NCBI GenBank assembly: GCA_029260715.1
Contig: JAJDCS010000013.1
Coordinates: forward strand, 111,983-175,982
Source: Phycisphaeraceae bacterium
Lineage (GTDB): Bacteria; Planctomycetota; Phycisphaerae; Phycisphaerales; Phycisphaeraceae
Direction: 5' to 3'
Length of the DNA stretch: 64,000 nucleotides
Below the pieces are notes generated by a model that saw only the letters and a program-made list of their open reading frames with translations, ran no database searches and had not been told where the DNA came from. The translations under genes and the position numbers were made by a program. Each line of letters starts with the position of its first letter. Positions within the stretch are counted from its first letter, which is position 1. Positions 47,966-56,533 of the stretch are shown piece by piece.

Positions 47966-48745
47966 ATGGCCATACGTCTAAAGACCAAGGATGAAATAGA
48001 AAAGATGCGGGCCGCCGGCCGGGTGGTTCACAAGGTATTGCAGCGCTGCAAAGAGATGTGTCAGCCCGGCGTGACCACCAAGGAGATCGACGAAGAGGCA
48101 TATCGGGTTTTCACCGCCCAAGGCGCTACGGGGTTGTTTAAAAACTACCCGACGTACCAACCGGGCGAAGGCTTCCCGGCTAACTTGTGCATCAGCGTCA
48201 ACGAAGTCGTGGTGCACGGCATTGCAGACGGCCGGGTTATAGAAGACGGCGACATTGTGGGCATCGACTGCGGCGTGAAGCTCGACGGCTGGTGCGGCGA
48301 CTCGGCCACGACGGTCATGGTTGGCGATGTCCGCCCCGAAGTCCGGAAGCTGTGCGAGGTGACCGAACACATGCTGGCCTTGGCAGCCGAGAACATACGG
48401 CCGGGCCGGAAGTGGAGCCAGGTCGCCAGGGTGATGCAGAGCTACGCGGAGAAAGAGGGCATGGGCGTGGTAAGGGACTTTGTGGGACACGGCATCGGCC
48501 AGGCGATGCACGAAGACCCCAAAGTGCCGAATTTCGTGAACCAGGAGCTTGTCAGGAACGACATAGAGCTGCGCCAAGGCGTGGTCATCGCGGTTGAGCC
48601 GATGTGCAACATGGGTACTTATGAAGTGCTGACGCTACCAGACGGGTGGACGGTCAAGACGGCTGATAGCAAGCCCTCCGCCCACTACGAGCACACGATC
48701 GCCGTCACTGCGGATGGCGCGGATATATTGACGGACGGCAGGTAA
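47966..48745 (+). CDS. map: Methionine aminopeptidase, type I
   Basis: A 259-residue enzyme that removes N-terminal methionine from new proteins. The five metal ligands are in place: two Asp in DIVGIDCGVKLDGWCGDSA, His in VGHGIGQAMHEDPKV, Glu in AVEPMCN and Glu in HYEHTIAVT. Length is that of type Ia. It is followed by infA after 43 nt. Confidence 0.96.
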   Translation: MAIRLKTKDEIEKMRAAGRVVHKVLQRCKEMCQPGVTTKEIDEEAYRVFTAQGATGLFKNYPTYQPGEGFPANLCISVNEVVVHGIADGRVIEDGDIVGIDCGVKLDGWCGDSATTVMVGDVRPEVRKLCEVTEHMLALAAENIRPGRKWSQVARVMQSYAEKEGMGVVRDFVGHGIGQAMHEDPKVPNFVNQELVRNDIELRQGVVIAVEPMCNMGTYEVLTLPDGWTVKTADSKPSAHYEHTIAVTADGADILTDGR

Positions 48746-48788
48746 AAAATAAACGGGCCGGTCGGCGGCAATGGTTTGATGATAGAGC

Positions 48789-49004
48789 ATGGCCAAGGAA
48801 GAAAAAATACAAGTCGAAGGCGAGGTCATCGACGCGCTGCCCAACGCGATGTTCCGTGTAAAGCTGGAGAACAACCATGAGATCTGTGCCCATATCTCTG
48901 GAAAGATGCGGATGCACTACATCCGTATCCTGCCTGGGGACCGGGTCACAGTGGACATCAGCCCCTACGACCTGACCAAGGGGCGGATTACGTATCGGCA
49001 TTGA
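48789..49004 (+). CDS. infA: Translation initiation factor IF-1
   Basis: A 71-residue OB-fold protein that blocks the A site during initiation. [18 protein letters not shown] and [19 protein letters not shown] identify it. Normal length, between map and rpmJ. Confidence 0.96.
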   Translation: MAKEEKIQVEGEVIDALPNAMFRVKLENNHEICAHISGKMRMHYIRILPGDRVTVDISPYDLTKGRITYRH

Positions 49005-49058
49005 TTGTTAGCCGCTCGGCGCCGGTGGGGTGCGGGCGGCTCGTGAACGAGGTGAATC

Positions 49059-49172
49059 ATGAAAGTCCGTAGCAGCGTGAAGCGAATCTGTGAGAATTGC
49101 AAGGTCATCAGGCGGAAGGGCGTGGTGCGCGTGATCTGCACCAACCCCAAGCACAAGCAGCGCCAGGGGTGA
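49059..49172 (+). CDS. rpmJ: 50S ribosomal protein L36
   Basis: A 37-residue zinc-ribbon L36 read from ATG 49059 to TGA 49170. [20 protein letters not shown] begins it, and the zinc ligands Cys11, Cys14, Cys27 and His32 are all present. An ACGAGGTGA segment precedes the ATG. It lies between infA and rpsM, the standard place. Confidence 0.95.
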   Translation: MKVRSSVKRICENCKVIRRKGVVRVICTNPKHKQRQG

Positions 49173-49231
49173 TCGGTTTTGCCGCGTCGGGCCGATGACC
49201 GTGCCCGCCGGTCTTTTGATAGGAGTCTGTG

Positions 49232-49615
49232 ATGCCGCGTATTGCAGGTACTGATATCCCGGACAACAAGCCTGTGCGCATCTCATTGCGTTACATCTAT
49301 GGCATAGGCCCGTCCCATTCCGACAAGATCCTCAAAGCGGCGGACATCGACGGGCAGACGCGAGCCAATAAGCTTACGGAAGACCAGCTTGCCCAGATTG
49401 CCAACATTATCGACGGCGGCTACATCGTCGAAGGCGCCCTGCGTCGTGCCATCGGCCAGAACATCGCCCGGCTGCGCGACATCCGCTGCTACCGCGGCGA
49501 CCGCCACCGTCGCGGGCTGCCCGTCCACGGCCAACGCACCAAAACCAACGCCCGCACACGCAAGGGCAGGAAGAAGACAGTCGCCGGGAAGAAGGGCGTT
49601 AAGGGGATGAAGTAA
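49232..49615 (+). CDS. rpsM: 30S ribosomal protein S13
   Basis: A 127-residue S13. PRIAGTDIPDNKPVRISLRY, DIRCYRGDRHRRGLPVHGQRT and the basic tail are typical. ATG 49232 is favoured by an AGGAG six bases upstream; a GTG directly before it (49229) is also in frame. It is followed by a 136-nt gap. Confidence 0.96.
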   Translation: MPRIAGTDIPDNKPVRISLRYIYGIGPSHSDKILKAADIDGQTRANKLTEDQLAQIANIIDGGYIVEGALRRAIGQNIARLRDIRCYRGDRHRRGLPVHGQRTKTNARTRKGRKKTVAGKKGVKGMK

Positions 49616-49653
49616 CCCCCGGGCGGACCGCCGCACGGGATGCAACGGGCTCA

Positions 49654-49673
49654 GAACAGCTTTGTAACTGTTC
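49654..49673 (+). promoter_or_regulatory. Small hairpin between rpsM and rpsK
   Basis: GAACAG and CTGTTC enclose 8 nt in the 136-nt rpsM-rpsK gap. It is a minor inverted repeat and its function is not known. Confidence 0.25.
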
Positions 49674-49751
49674 GGAGCGGCAGGTTTTGCTAGCAAAGAT
49701 GACGACAAATCGCGGCCACAAGCCGCACGCACACAGCGTTTTGAGGTAGCC

Positions 49752-50129
49752 ATGGCTAAGAAGCAGAAAAAAGTCCGCAGAAATGTCACCCGCGGGATCG
49801 TGTACGTGAAAGCCTCTTTCAACAACACGCAGGTGACCATCACCGACACCGCCGGCGAGATGCTCTGCTGGGATTCGTCCGGCTCGGTCGGGTTCAAAGG
49901 CTCGCGCAAGAGCACGCCCTTCGCCGCCAGCCGCGCCGCGGCCAGCGCCGCCATCAAGGCGATGAAGATGGGCATGCAGGAAGTCGAGGTCCGCGTCAAA
50001 GGCGCCGGCAGCGGCCGCGAAAGCGCCGTCACCGCCCTGCAACGAGCCGGGCTACGGATCACCGCTGTGGAAGACCACACGCCCATCCCGCACAACGGGT
50101 GTCGGCCGTGCAAGAAACGCCGCGTCTAA
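49752..50129 (+). CDS. rpsK: 30S ribosomal protein S11
   Basis: A 125-residue S11 of the 30S platform. [20 protein letters not shown] and [18 protein letters not shown] are diagnostic. The next gene should be rpsD, but rpoA follows instead after 149 nt. Confidence 0.96.
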   Translation: MAKKQKKVRRNVTRGIVYVKASFNNTQVTITDTAGEMLCWDSSGSVGFKGSRKSTPFAASRAAASAAIKAMKMGMQEVEVRVKGAGSGRESAVTALQRAGLRITAVEDHTPIPHNGCRPCKKRRV

Positions 50130-50176
50130 GCGGCCTGGCCGGGAAACGGATCGGTAAGACGTGCATGTAAGCGTAT

Positions 50177-50220
50177 TGGATTTAAACAAACCCCGTGCAG
50201 CCAAGGCTTGCTTAAATCCA
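50177..50220 (+). promoter_or_regulatory. Inverted repeat in the rpoA leader, where rpsD is normally found
   Basis: TGGATTTAA (50177-50185) and TTAAATCCA (50212-50220) are perfect 9-nt arms, extended past one mismatch by CAA/TTG, around a 26-nt loop. It is in the 149-nt gap before rpoA. A post-transcriptional control element for rpoA is possible. Confidence 0.45.
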
Positions 50221-50278
50221 CTTGGGATATGAATTCTGGACTGCGTAACATCGGCTGAACGAATTTCGGAGAAGTACC

Positions 50279-51280
50279 ATGCGAATCCGTTGGCGAGGAC
50301 TTGAACTACCCACCCGTGTGATCCCCGACCCCGACCTGACCAACCAGACCTACGGGAAATTCATGGTCGAACCGTTCGAGAGGGGCTTCGGCACCACGGT
50401 CGGCAACAGCCTGCGCCGGATCCTCCTGTCGAGTCTGGAGGGCGCCGCCGTGACGGCTATCAAGATCAAGGGCGCCGAGCACGAGTTCACCAGCATCGAA
50501 GGCGTTACCGAGGATATCACCGACATCATCCTCAACGTCAAGAACATGGTCGTCTCGCTGGAATCAGACGAGCCCAAGACCATGAAGCTGCGCGCCGAGG
50601 GGCCCGGTGAGGTCACCCTGGACCTGATCGAAGCCGACACCTCCATCACCATCCACAACAAAGAGCTCGTCCTAGCGACGCTGACCAAAGAAGTCGACTT
50701 CGACATGGACTTCACCGTCAAGAAGGGCCGGGGCTACGTCCCCGCCAGCGAGCAGTACGACTCGAGCGAGGACCAGGAGGTCGGGCTGATCCCCGTCGAC
50801 GCGATCTACTCGCCCGTCACGCGTGTCCGCTACAGCGTGGAAGACACGCGCGTGGGCCAGAAGACCAACTACGACAAGCTCACGATCGAAGTCTGGACCA
50901 ACGGCACGATTTCACCCGAGATGGCGCTGGTCGAAGCGGCCAAGATCCTCCGCAAGCACCTCAACCCGTTCGTGCAGTACTTCGAGCTCGGCTCAGCCCG
51001 CGCCAGCGAGACCGCCTCCGCCGCGGCCCGCGTCGACGAGGACCTGATCCGCAAGCTGCGCACGTCGGTCAGCGACTTGGACCTGTCCGTGCGGGCTAGC
51101 AACTGCCTGGAGTCCGCCTCGATCAACACCGTCGCCGACTTGGTCAGCCAGACCGAGAGCGAGCTGTTAAAAGTGCGGTCGTTCGGCCGCACCTCGCTGC
51201 GTGAGGTCAAGCGCAAGCTCATCGATATGAACCTGTCGCTGGGCATGCAGTTGCCCGCCGAGATGGAGCAGGAAGCATAA
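50279..51280 (+). CDS. rpoA: DNA-directed RNA polymerase alpha subunit
   Basis: A 333-residue alpha subunit. The N-terminal domain shows EPFERGFGTTVGNSLRRILL and the C-terminal domain (about 250-325) has ASINTVADLVSQTE and SLREVKRKLIDM, which contacts UP elements and activators. Length is normal. It directly precedes rplQ. Confidence 0.97.
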   Translation: MRIRWRGLELPTRVIPDPDLTNQTYGKFMVEPFERGFGTTVGNSLRRILLSSLEGAAVTAIKIKGAEHEFTSIEGVTEDITDIILNVKNMVVSLESDEPKTMKLRAEGPGEVTLDLIEADTSITIHNKELVLATLTKEVDFDMDFTVKKGRGYVPASEQYDSSEDQEVGLIPVDAIYSPVTRVRYSVEDTRVGQKTNYDKLTIEVWTNGTISPEMALVEAAKILRKHLNPFVQYFELGSARASETASAAARVDEDLIRKLRTSVSDLDLSVRASNCLESASINTVADLVSQTESELLKVRSFGRTSLREVKRKLIDMNLSLGMQLPAEMEQEA

Positions 51281-51336
51281 CAAAGCACCATGGCGTTTAA
51301 GCCTTTTCGGCTTGAAGACGCTTGGAGGTTGTAGCC

Positions 51337-51945
51337 ATGAGACACCGTATCGCGGGATACAAACTGAATCGTGATACCGAGCACCGCCTGGCGCTTCACC
51401 GCAATTTGGTGGTGGCGCTGTTCACACACGGGCAGATCACCACCACCGTGCCCAAGGCCAAGAGCGTCAAGCCGTTTGCCGAGAAGCTGATCACGGCCGC
51501 TCGCAAGGGCGACTTGGCGTCTCGCAGGCGCGTGTTGGCCCGGCTTCAGGACCGCATCATCGTCAAGAACGACAACGACGAAGACGCGAAACGCAACAAG
51601 TACGGCGAACTGGTCGGCGGCCCGCGGATCGTCAAGAAGCTTTTTGACGAGATCGCCCCGCGTTATGCCAACCGCCCCGGCGGGTACACGCGCATTGTCC
51701 GCCTAGGCAAACACCGCAAGGGCGACGGCGGAGACCTCTGCGTGCTGCAACTGGTGGGCGATGAATCCGGGCCCCAGGTCGCAGGCCAACACTCCCGCCG
51801 GCGGGACAAAGCCAACCACCGGATGGAAGTCGCCGCCAAGCTGCGCAAAACCGGGGCCAAAGCCACCGTCGCCAGCGAGCAGCCGACCGCTCAAGAAGAC
51901 AAGCCCTCGGACGACACCAGTCAACAACCCGACGCAAAGGCGTAA
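51337..51945 (+). CDS. rplQ: 50S ribosomal protein L17
   Basis: A 202-residue L17 from ATG 51337, which has a GGAGG site. MRHRIAGYKLNRDTEHRLAL, ITTTVPKAKSVKPFAEKLIT and PGGYTRIVRLGKHRKGDGG are typical. L17 is usually near 120-130 residues. The extra 65 or so residues are a charged, Gln/Asp-rich C-terminal tail. It is the last gene of the cluster and is followed by a terminator. Confidence 0.95.
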   Translation: MRHRIAGYKLNRDTEHRLALHRNLVVALFTHGQITTTVPKAKSVKPFAEKLITAARKGDLASRRRVLARLQDRIIVKNDNDEDAKRNKYGELVGGPRIVKKLFDEIAPRYANRPGGYTRIVRLGKHRKGDGGDLCVLQLVGDESGPQVAGQHSRRRDKANHRMEVAAKLRKTGAKATVASEQPTAQEDKPSDDTSQQPDAKA

Positions 51946-51987
51946 CCTTCTTGCTGGCCCGATCACCGCGGGTATATGATCCATACA

Positions 51988-52011
51988 ACCGGCCCCATGG
52001 CCGGTTTTTTT
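51988..52011 (+). terminator. Rho-independent terminator after rplQ
   Basis: A 7-bp GC-rich stem (ACCGGCC/GGCCGGT, 51988-51994 and 51999-52005) with a 4-nt loop is followed directly by a run of six T. It closes the ribosomal cluster, 43 nt after the rplQ stop. Confidence 0.85.
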
Positions 52012-52097
52012 GTTAAGTTTGATCTGCTGTGCTCCGCCGCCCGCTTCTTTGTTATTCTCGTATCGCATGATGAGCAAGCCCTGATAGGTAAACGGCT

Positions 52098-53480
52098 ATG
52101 ACAGACGAACCAAGCACCATTCAGCCTTGGGAAGCGCTCGAACGCCTGGTCGAATCCAAAGACGCCGCGGCGATCGAGTCGTTTGTCAGAGCCCTGCCCG
52201 CGGGCGAGACCGCTCACACCATCGCGCGCGTGGATGAAAGCACCCAGGCGCTGCTGTTGGAACTGTTACCGGTCGAAGCGGCTGCCGACTTGATGGAAGC
52301 GCTGTCTGATGTGCAGGCCGCCGACCTGATCGAAGACCTGCCCGCAGAGCGTGCCGCGGCGATCGTCGACGAGATGGCCAGCGACGAGCAGGCCGACCTG
52401 CTCGCCGAGTTGGACGAGGAAGACGCCCAGGCCATCCTCGACCGCATGAGCCCGGAGGAGGCCCAGGACGTCCGCCGGCTGAGCCTCCACGGCCCCGACA
52501 CCGCCGGCGGGATCATGATCACCGAGTACCTGAGCTACCCCGACACAGCCACCATCGACGACGTGATCAAAGACCTGCGCCACAACGCGGAGAAATACAC
52601 CCACTACGACGTGCAATACATCTACGTCATCAGCGGCGAGACCGGTCAGCTGCGCGGCACGGTCCGGCTGCGCGAGTTGGTGTTGTCCGTGGGCAGCGCG
52701 TTGATCACGTCGATCACACTGGCCGAGCTGCACAAGGTGCGCGTGACCGCCACGCTCGACAGCTTGGAGGACTTCTTCGACCGCCACGGCTATTACGCGG
52801 CGCCCGTCGTCGATGAGCACGACCGCTTGGTCGGCGTGGCTCGCCGGTCGCATGTGGAAGAGGCGCTAAGCGAGCGAGCCGATAAGACCATGCTGCGCAT
52901 CGGCGGCATCATCGGCGGCGAGGAGCTGCGCACCATGCCCATGGGCTCGCGCGTGGTGCGGCGGCTGGCGTTCCTGGCGCCCAACATCGGGCTGAACCTG
53001 ATTTCCGTGAGCGTCATCGCGTTTTATGAACCACTGCTGGCACAGGTCTCGGCGTTAATGATCTTCCTGCCCATCCTTTCGGACATGAGCGGCTGCGCCG
53101 GGAACCAGGCTGTGGCGGTGAGCATGCGCGAGCTGGCCCTGGGGCTTGTTAAGCCGTTTGAAGTCGGGCGTGTCCTGGCCAAGGAAGTCCTCATGGGCTT
53201 GACCACCGGCGTGGTCTTGGGGCTGGTGCTGGGGGTGATCACGTGGCTGATGCGGGGGCAGGCGTACCCTTACCTCGGTGTGGTCGTAGGATGCGCGATG
53301 GTCGTCAACTGCACGATCGCCGCCAGCGTCGGCGGAACCATCCCGCTGTTACTCAAGTTCATCAAGGTCGACCCCGCGCTGGCGTCCGGGCCCGTGTTGA
53401 CCACGATCACCGACATGTGCGGGTTCTTCTTCGCCTTGACGTTCACCAAGGTCATGCTCCACGCCACCGGCATGGGTTAG
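52098..53480 (+). CDS. mgtE: Magnesium transporter MgtE
   Basis: A 460-residue Mg2+ channel. The N-terminal helical domain carries the repeated LVEALSDVQAADLIEDLPAE-type units, here MEALSDVQAADLIEDLPAER, then the CBS pair (about 135-255), and a five-helix membrane domain with the pore helix PILSDMSGCAGNQAVAVSM. The gene follows the rplQ terminator and stands alone. Confidence 0.96.
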   Translation: MTDEPSTIQPWEALERLVESKDAAAIESFVRALPAGETAHTIARVDESTQALLLELLPVEAAADLMEALSDVQAADLIEDLPAERAAAIVDEMASDEQADLLAELDEEDAQAILDRMSPEEAQDVRRLSLHGPDTAGGIMITEYLSYPDTATIDDVIKDLRHNAEKYTHYDVQYIYVISGETGQLRGTVRLRELVLSVGSALITSITLAELHKVRVTATLDSLEDFFDRHGYYAAPVVDEHDRLVGVARRSHVEEALSERADKTMLRIGGIIGGEELRTMPMGSRVVRRLAFLAPNIGLNLISVSVIAFYEPLLAQVSALMIFLPILSDMSGCAGNQAVAVSMRELALGLVKPFEVGRVLAKEVLMGLTTGVVLGLVLGVITWLMRGQAYPYLGVVVGCAMVVNCTIAASVGGTIPLLLKFIKVDPALASGPVLTTITDMCGFFFALTFTKVMLHATGMG

Positions 53481-53489
53481 GCGTGTGGC

Positions 53490-53520
53490 CAAAAAACAAA
53501 CCCCGCGGTTAAGGGGTTTG
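53490..53520 (-). terminator. Terminator between mgtE and the B12-binding-like gene
   Basis: CAAACCCC (53497-53504) and GGGGTTTG (53513-53520) form an 8-bp stem. On the minus strand it is followed by a T-rich run, so it suits the convergent minus-strand gene ending at 53550. It may also act for mgtE. Confidence 0.6.
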
Positions 53521-53549
53521 AGAACAACATGGATTGTGGTTTGTTTCGT

Positions 53550-54260
53550 TTACGCCGCGTCGCGCTTCGACCGGCGCTTGCGCCCGACTGTGCGTTGGTC
53601 AGACGACATCCGGCGTTTGGATCGGCTTGACATGGCTTTGATCAGATCGGCGGGGTTCTTGGCCCAAAGGTCGGCGCCGATCTCTTCGGCCAGACCGTCG
53701 GCGCGGTTGAACACGCCGCCGCCCACCACGATCTGCAGCTTCGGACACACACCGATCGAGTGCAAACGGTCGATCAGCAGCCGCGTCTCGGGCACCGTGT
53801 TGGACACAGCCCCGAAAACCACCAACACGTCGGTATTCATCTGACCGATCTCGTTGACGATTTCGTCGTTCGCCACCCCGCCACCTAAGAGATAGACCTC
53901 GTACCCGTCCGCTTCCAACAGGTCGCACACCATCTGCGCCGCGATCTCCTGCGAGTCTTCCGGCCCACAGATCAGGAGCACGGTTTTGTTGCGCTTCGTC
54001 GATTGTTCCAGTTTCGTTTGTACCTGATCGACCAGCGCCCGCAGCAGGCGGGTGGCGTAGTGGTAGGCCAGATCGGCGAGCTGGTCTTCACGGTGCAGCT
54101 TTTGGATATGCTCGAGCGTCGGCCAAAACACGCGGGACAAGATCTTCTCCGCCGGCTGATCCTCTTCCAACAGGTCTTGGACAATCTGCCGAGTCGCGGC
54201 GCGGTGGCCGCTGATCAGCGAGTTGAAAAATCGTTCTTGCAACACATCGCGTCTTGGCAT
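53550..54260 (-). CDS. Cobalamin-binding-like protein without the B12-ligand histidine
   Basis: A 236-residue protein starting at ATG 54260 after GGAG. The N-terminal half is a helical cap domain and residues about 95-210 are a Rossmann-like B12-binding fold. The usual DxHxxG motif that ligates cobalt is replaced by EDSQEIA at the expected place, and GGGVANDEIVNEI and VFGAVSNTV fit the later strands. MerR-linked B12 photoreceptor partners have this architecture, but no DNA-binding domain is present. The C-terminus is a basic tail (KRRMSSDQRTVGRKRRSKR). It may bind a ligand without cobalt coordination, or act as a sensor that has lost B12. Confidence 0.72.
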   Translation of the reverse strand: MPRRDVLQERFFNSLISGHRAATRQIVQDLLEEDQPAEKILSRVFWPTLEHIQKLHREDQLADLAYHYATRLLRALVDQVQTKLEQSTKRNKTVLLICGPEDSQEIAAQMVCDLLEADGYEVYLLGGGVANDEIVNEIGQMNTDVLVVFGAVSNTVPETRLLIDRLHSIGVCPKLQIVVGGGVFNRADGLAEEIGADLWAKNPADLIKAMSSRSKRRMSSDQRTVGRKRRSKRDAA

Positions 54261-54683
54261 GAAAATCACTCCATAAGCGTCGGATCACAGCTCGCTCACC
54301 CCGCTTACGTCGGTTAGCCTGCCGACACCACTTATGCCCGCTTTGCTTTGGGCACCGGCGCGACACCTTATAATCGGAGACGGGCCAACCAAACCTTCAG
54401 ACGTTACGCTCTGTGAAACGGACGACGGCGGCAAATCGATGGCGTTGCCGCAAGCTGCTTAATAGCATGGATTTAATGGTCGCGTCTGTGCGACCCGATA
54501 ACGAAGCAGTCACACGCTCGCAATGACCGTTAATACCCGCACCGCGACTTATCCGGTCGCTCCACACTAATCATTGCAATATAAATTGCCCCCGTGCAAC
54601 CCGGATCGCACACGATCTCACACCCTTCACCGCCGCGCGGCGTCAGAATCGGACCTTCAAACACAAGCCGTAAGCCCCCGGAT
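54261..54683. other. Intergenic region, no gene seen
   Basis: About 420 bases between the B12-binding-like gene and a membrane-protein gene. It contains short imperfect repeats but no convincing open frame or RNA gene. A TATAAG on the minus strand near 54368-54373 is a possible -10 for the B12-binding-like gene; no good -35 is paired with it. Confidence 0.35.
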
Positions 54684-55898
54684 TTATGCCCGACCCGCCC
54701 TTACCCCAAGCGCCTGTCGTAATACATAAGCCAACCACGCAAGCTCGTCGCGGTCTCTGCTCTTCAGGCAGCGAACCGCGTCGCCCCGCTTGGGCTGGAT
54801 TTCTAGCTGATGGTGCTTGCGCGTGGAGGTGAACCCCTTTGAGTCTTTCGAAGATACCGTATAGCTCGTCGCGTCGATCGTCTCCAACTCGCTTGCCCGC
54901 CACATGTCCTGTTTCATGCCAAGCCTGGTGCCGAATAGCCCGTCCTGCGTGATCAGCAGGTGTCCCTCCAACACGTCAATCACCACCCACTTCTTTGAAT
55001 AGTGCAACAAAGCCAAGCTCACCACCGCCGCCACGGGTAGCAGTAGGTAAAGGATATCTGACCCGAATACCGTCCCCACAGCCGACGCCCCAGACACCGA
55101 GATAACGCCGAACAGGATCACCGGCAAAGTCTGCCCATGCAGCAGCGGCGGGACTCTCAGGGTAAGCCCGTCAGCCGTCACTTCGTGTTGAATCAGGCTC
55201 TTGAGCGGCCGCGAAATCGGTGTGTCGCGGCGTGGCGGCTTAGGCGGCGCCGGCGGCGCGTGATCGGCTACGGTCGGTGTGGAGGGTTGACGGTGTTGTC
55301 TTACGGTGGCGGGCAGTTTGGCAATCTTGGAGTCCCGCGCGACTTCTTTCATGTGCTCGACCATCGCGTCGAGCAGCGGCTTGGGGTACCACACCGCCAG
55401 CAGAAGCCCCTTACCCGGATCGAATTCAGCACGGATCATTCCCAGCCAGCGGCTAGTGTCGTGAAAATCACCCGCCCGCCCGGCTAACGGACCAATAAAC
55501 GCTAAAGCGAAAGACACCTGCTTTGAGCGGATCGCCGTTAGCGACCCGGCCGGGCGCCGGCGCGTCCAGCGGAACAGCCCCACACGGTCCGTGCACCGCA
55601 GGGTGTCGCGTGTGAAAGTGATCTCGCACCGTCCTAAAAGCAGCAGCACCGCCCCGCCCGCTAGGGGCGCCGCGCCCACGGGTACAAACAGCGCGCCGCA
55701 TAAAAAGGCTTCGAACAGCTTCCCGTCGTTGATGTTGATCACGACCCCCGCCAACCCCGCGAAGAAGAACATCGCGCCGAATACCGCCAGCCCCGCCCCC
55801 AGCCACCGCACCGCGCCCAGGCGCCTGCGTGGCAGCACGTACCGCACGCCGCCCATCACGGTCTCGGTTTTCACGTCTTCGAACACCATCTGGGCCAT
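54684..55898 (-). CDS. Membrane protein of unknown function
   Basis: A 404-residue protein from ATG 55898 with a GAGAGGGCGTG region upstream. It has two N-terminal membrane helices (about residues 35-60 and 65-95), a PH-like beta-rich part, then two more helices near 255-300 and a second beta-rich domain. Neither part is a recognised family. It follows the Nudix gene by 24 nt and probably shares a transcript. Confidence 0.55.
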   Translation of the reverse strand: MAQMVFEDVKTETVMGGVRYVLPRRRLGAVRWLGAGLAVFGAMFFFAGLAGVVININDGKLFEAFLCGALFVPVGAAPLAGGAVLLLLGRCEITFTRDTLRCTDRVGLFRWTRRRPAGSLTAIRSKQVSFALAFIGPLAGRAGDFHDTSRWLGMIRAEFDPGKGLLLAVWYPKPLLDAMVEHMKEVARDSKIAKLPATVRQHRQPSTPTVADHAPPAPPKPPRRDTPISRPLKSLIQHEVTADGLTLRVPPLLHGQTLPVILFGVISVSGASAVGTVFGSDILYLLLPVAAVVSLALLHYSKKWVVIDVLEGHLLITQDGLFGTRLGMKQDMWRASELETIDATSYTVSSKDSKGFTSTRKHHQLEIQPKRGDAVRCLKSRDRDELAWLAYVLRQALGVRAGRA

Positions 55899-55922
55899 CA
55901 CGCCCTCTCACCCGGATCGTGA

Positions 55923-56462
55923 TCAAACGGTATCAAGGTCAACGCGCAGCAGGTCCGCCACGGGCGGCTCGTCGTGGCGCGTGTGGCCCGATAGCGCCGG
56001 GAGAATGTCACGCACAACCTGGTCAATCGCCACGCGCTGCCCCGGCCAAGCGAACAGCCGCTCGGATTGGTCGCGTCTTACCCAGCGGTAGTCGTCGTGG
56101 TCGGCGTCGAGTTGCGGCTGTTGGCCCGGCGCCACGCGCGCCGCAAAGCAGGGGCTCATCATGACGTGGTTCTTGGCGGCGCTGAAATAAGTATTGACCG
56201 TCTCAAGCTGCCACAGACTGGTCAGCCCTTGGCCCGGGGCGTACGCCGTTTCTTCTTGCAGCTCACGCAGGGCCGCGGCCACAGCGGTCTCGTCGTCCTC
56301 GATGTGCCCCATCACCGGCTGCCACGTGCGTGCCATCCGCCCCTCCGTGCGGTGAAGCTGCAAGAACTCCACACTAGAGGTTTCGCCCCGCCCCGCCGCG
56401 GTCTCCGCCAGCCGGAACACATAGACCTCGACAATATCCGTAAGCACAGGTGGGCCGGGCAT
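55923..56462 (-). CDS. Nudix hydrolase
   Basis: A 179-residue protein with the Nudix box GHIEDDETAVAAALRELQEE TAY (Gx5Ex7REUxEE), in which the last Gly is Ala. The family hydrolyses nucleoside diphosphates linked to another group, using the Glu residues to bind Mg2+. The substrate is unknown. It is preceded, 71 nt away, by a divergent cysteine desulfurase gene. Confidence 0.8.
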   Translation of the reverse strand: MPGPPVLTDIVEVYVFRLAETAAGRGETSSVEFLQLHRTEGRMARTWQPVMGHIEDDETAVAAALRELQEETAYAPGQGLTSLWQLETVNTYFSAAKNHVMMSPCFAARVAPGQQPQLDADHDDYRWVRRDQSERLFAWPGQRVAIDQVVRDILPALSGHTRHDEPPVADLLRVDLDTV

Positions 56463-56533
56463 GGCTGTGAGTATATCCGCCGCAAGGGGCCTGCGCGACC
56501 GCGGACCGCTCAGAAGATCTACAATATGCTTGG

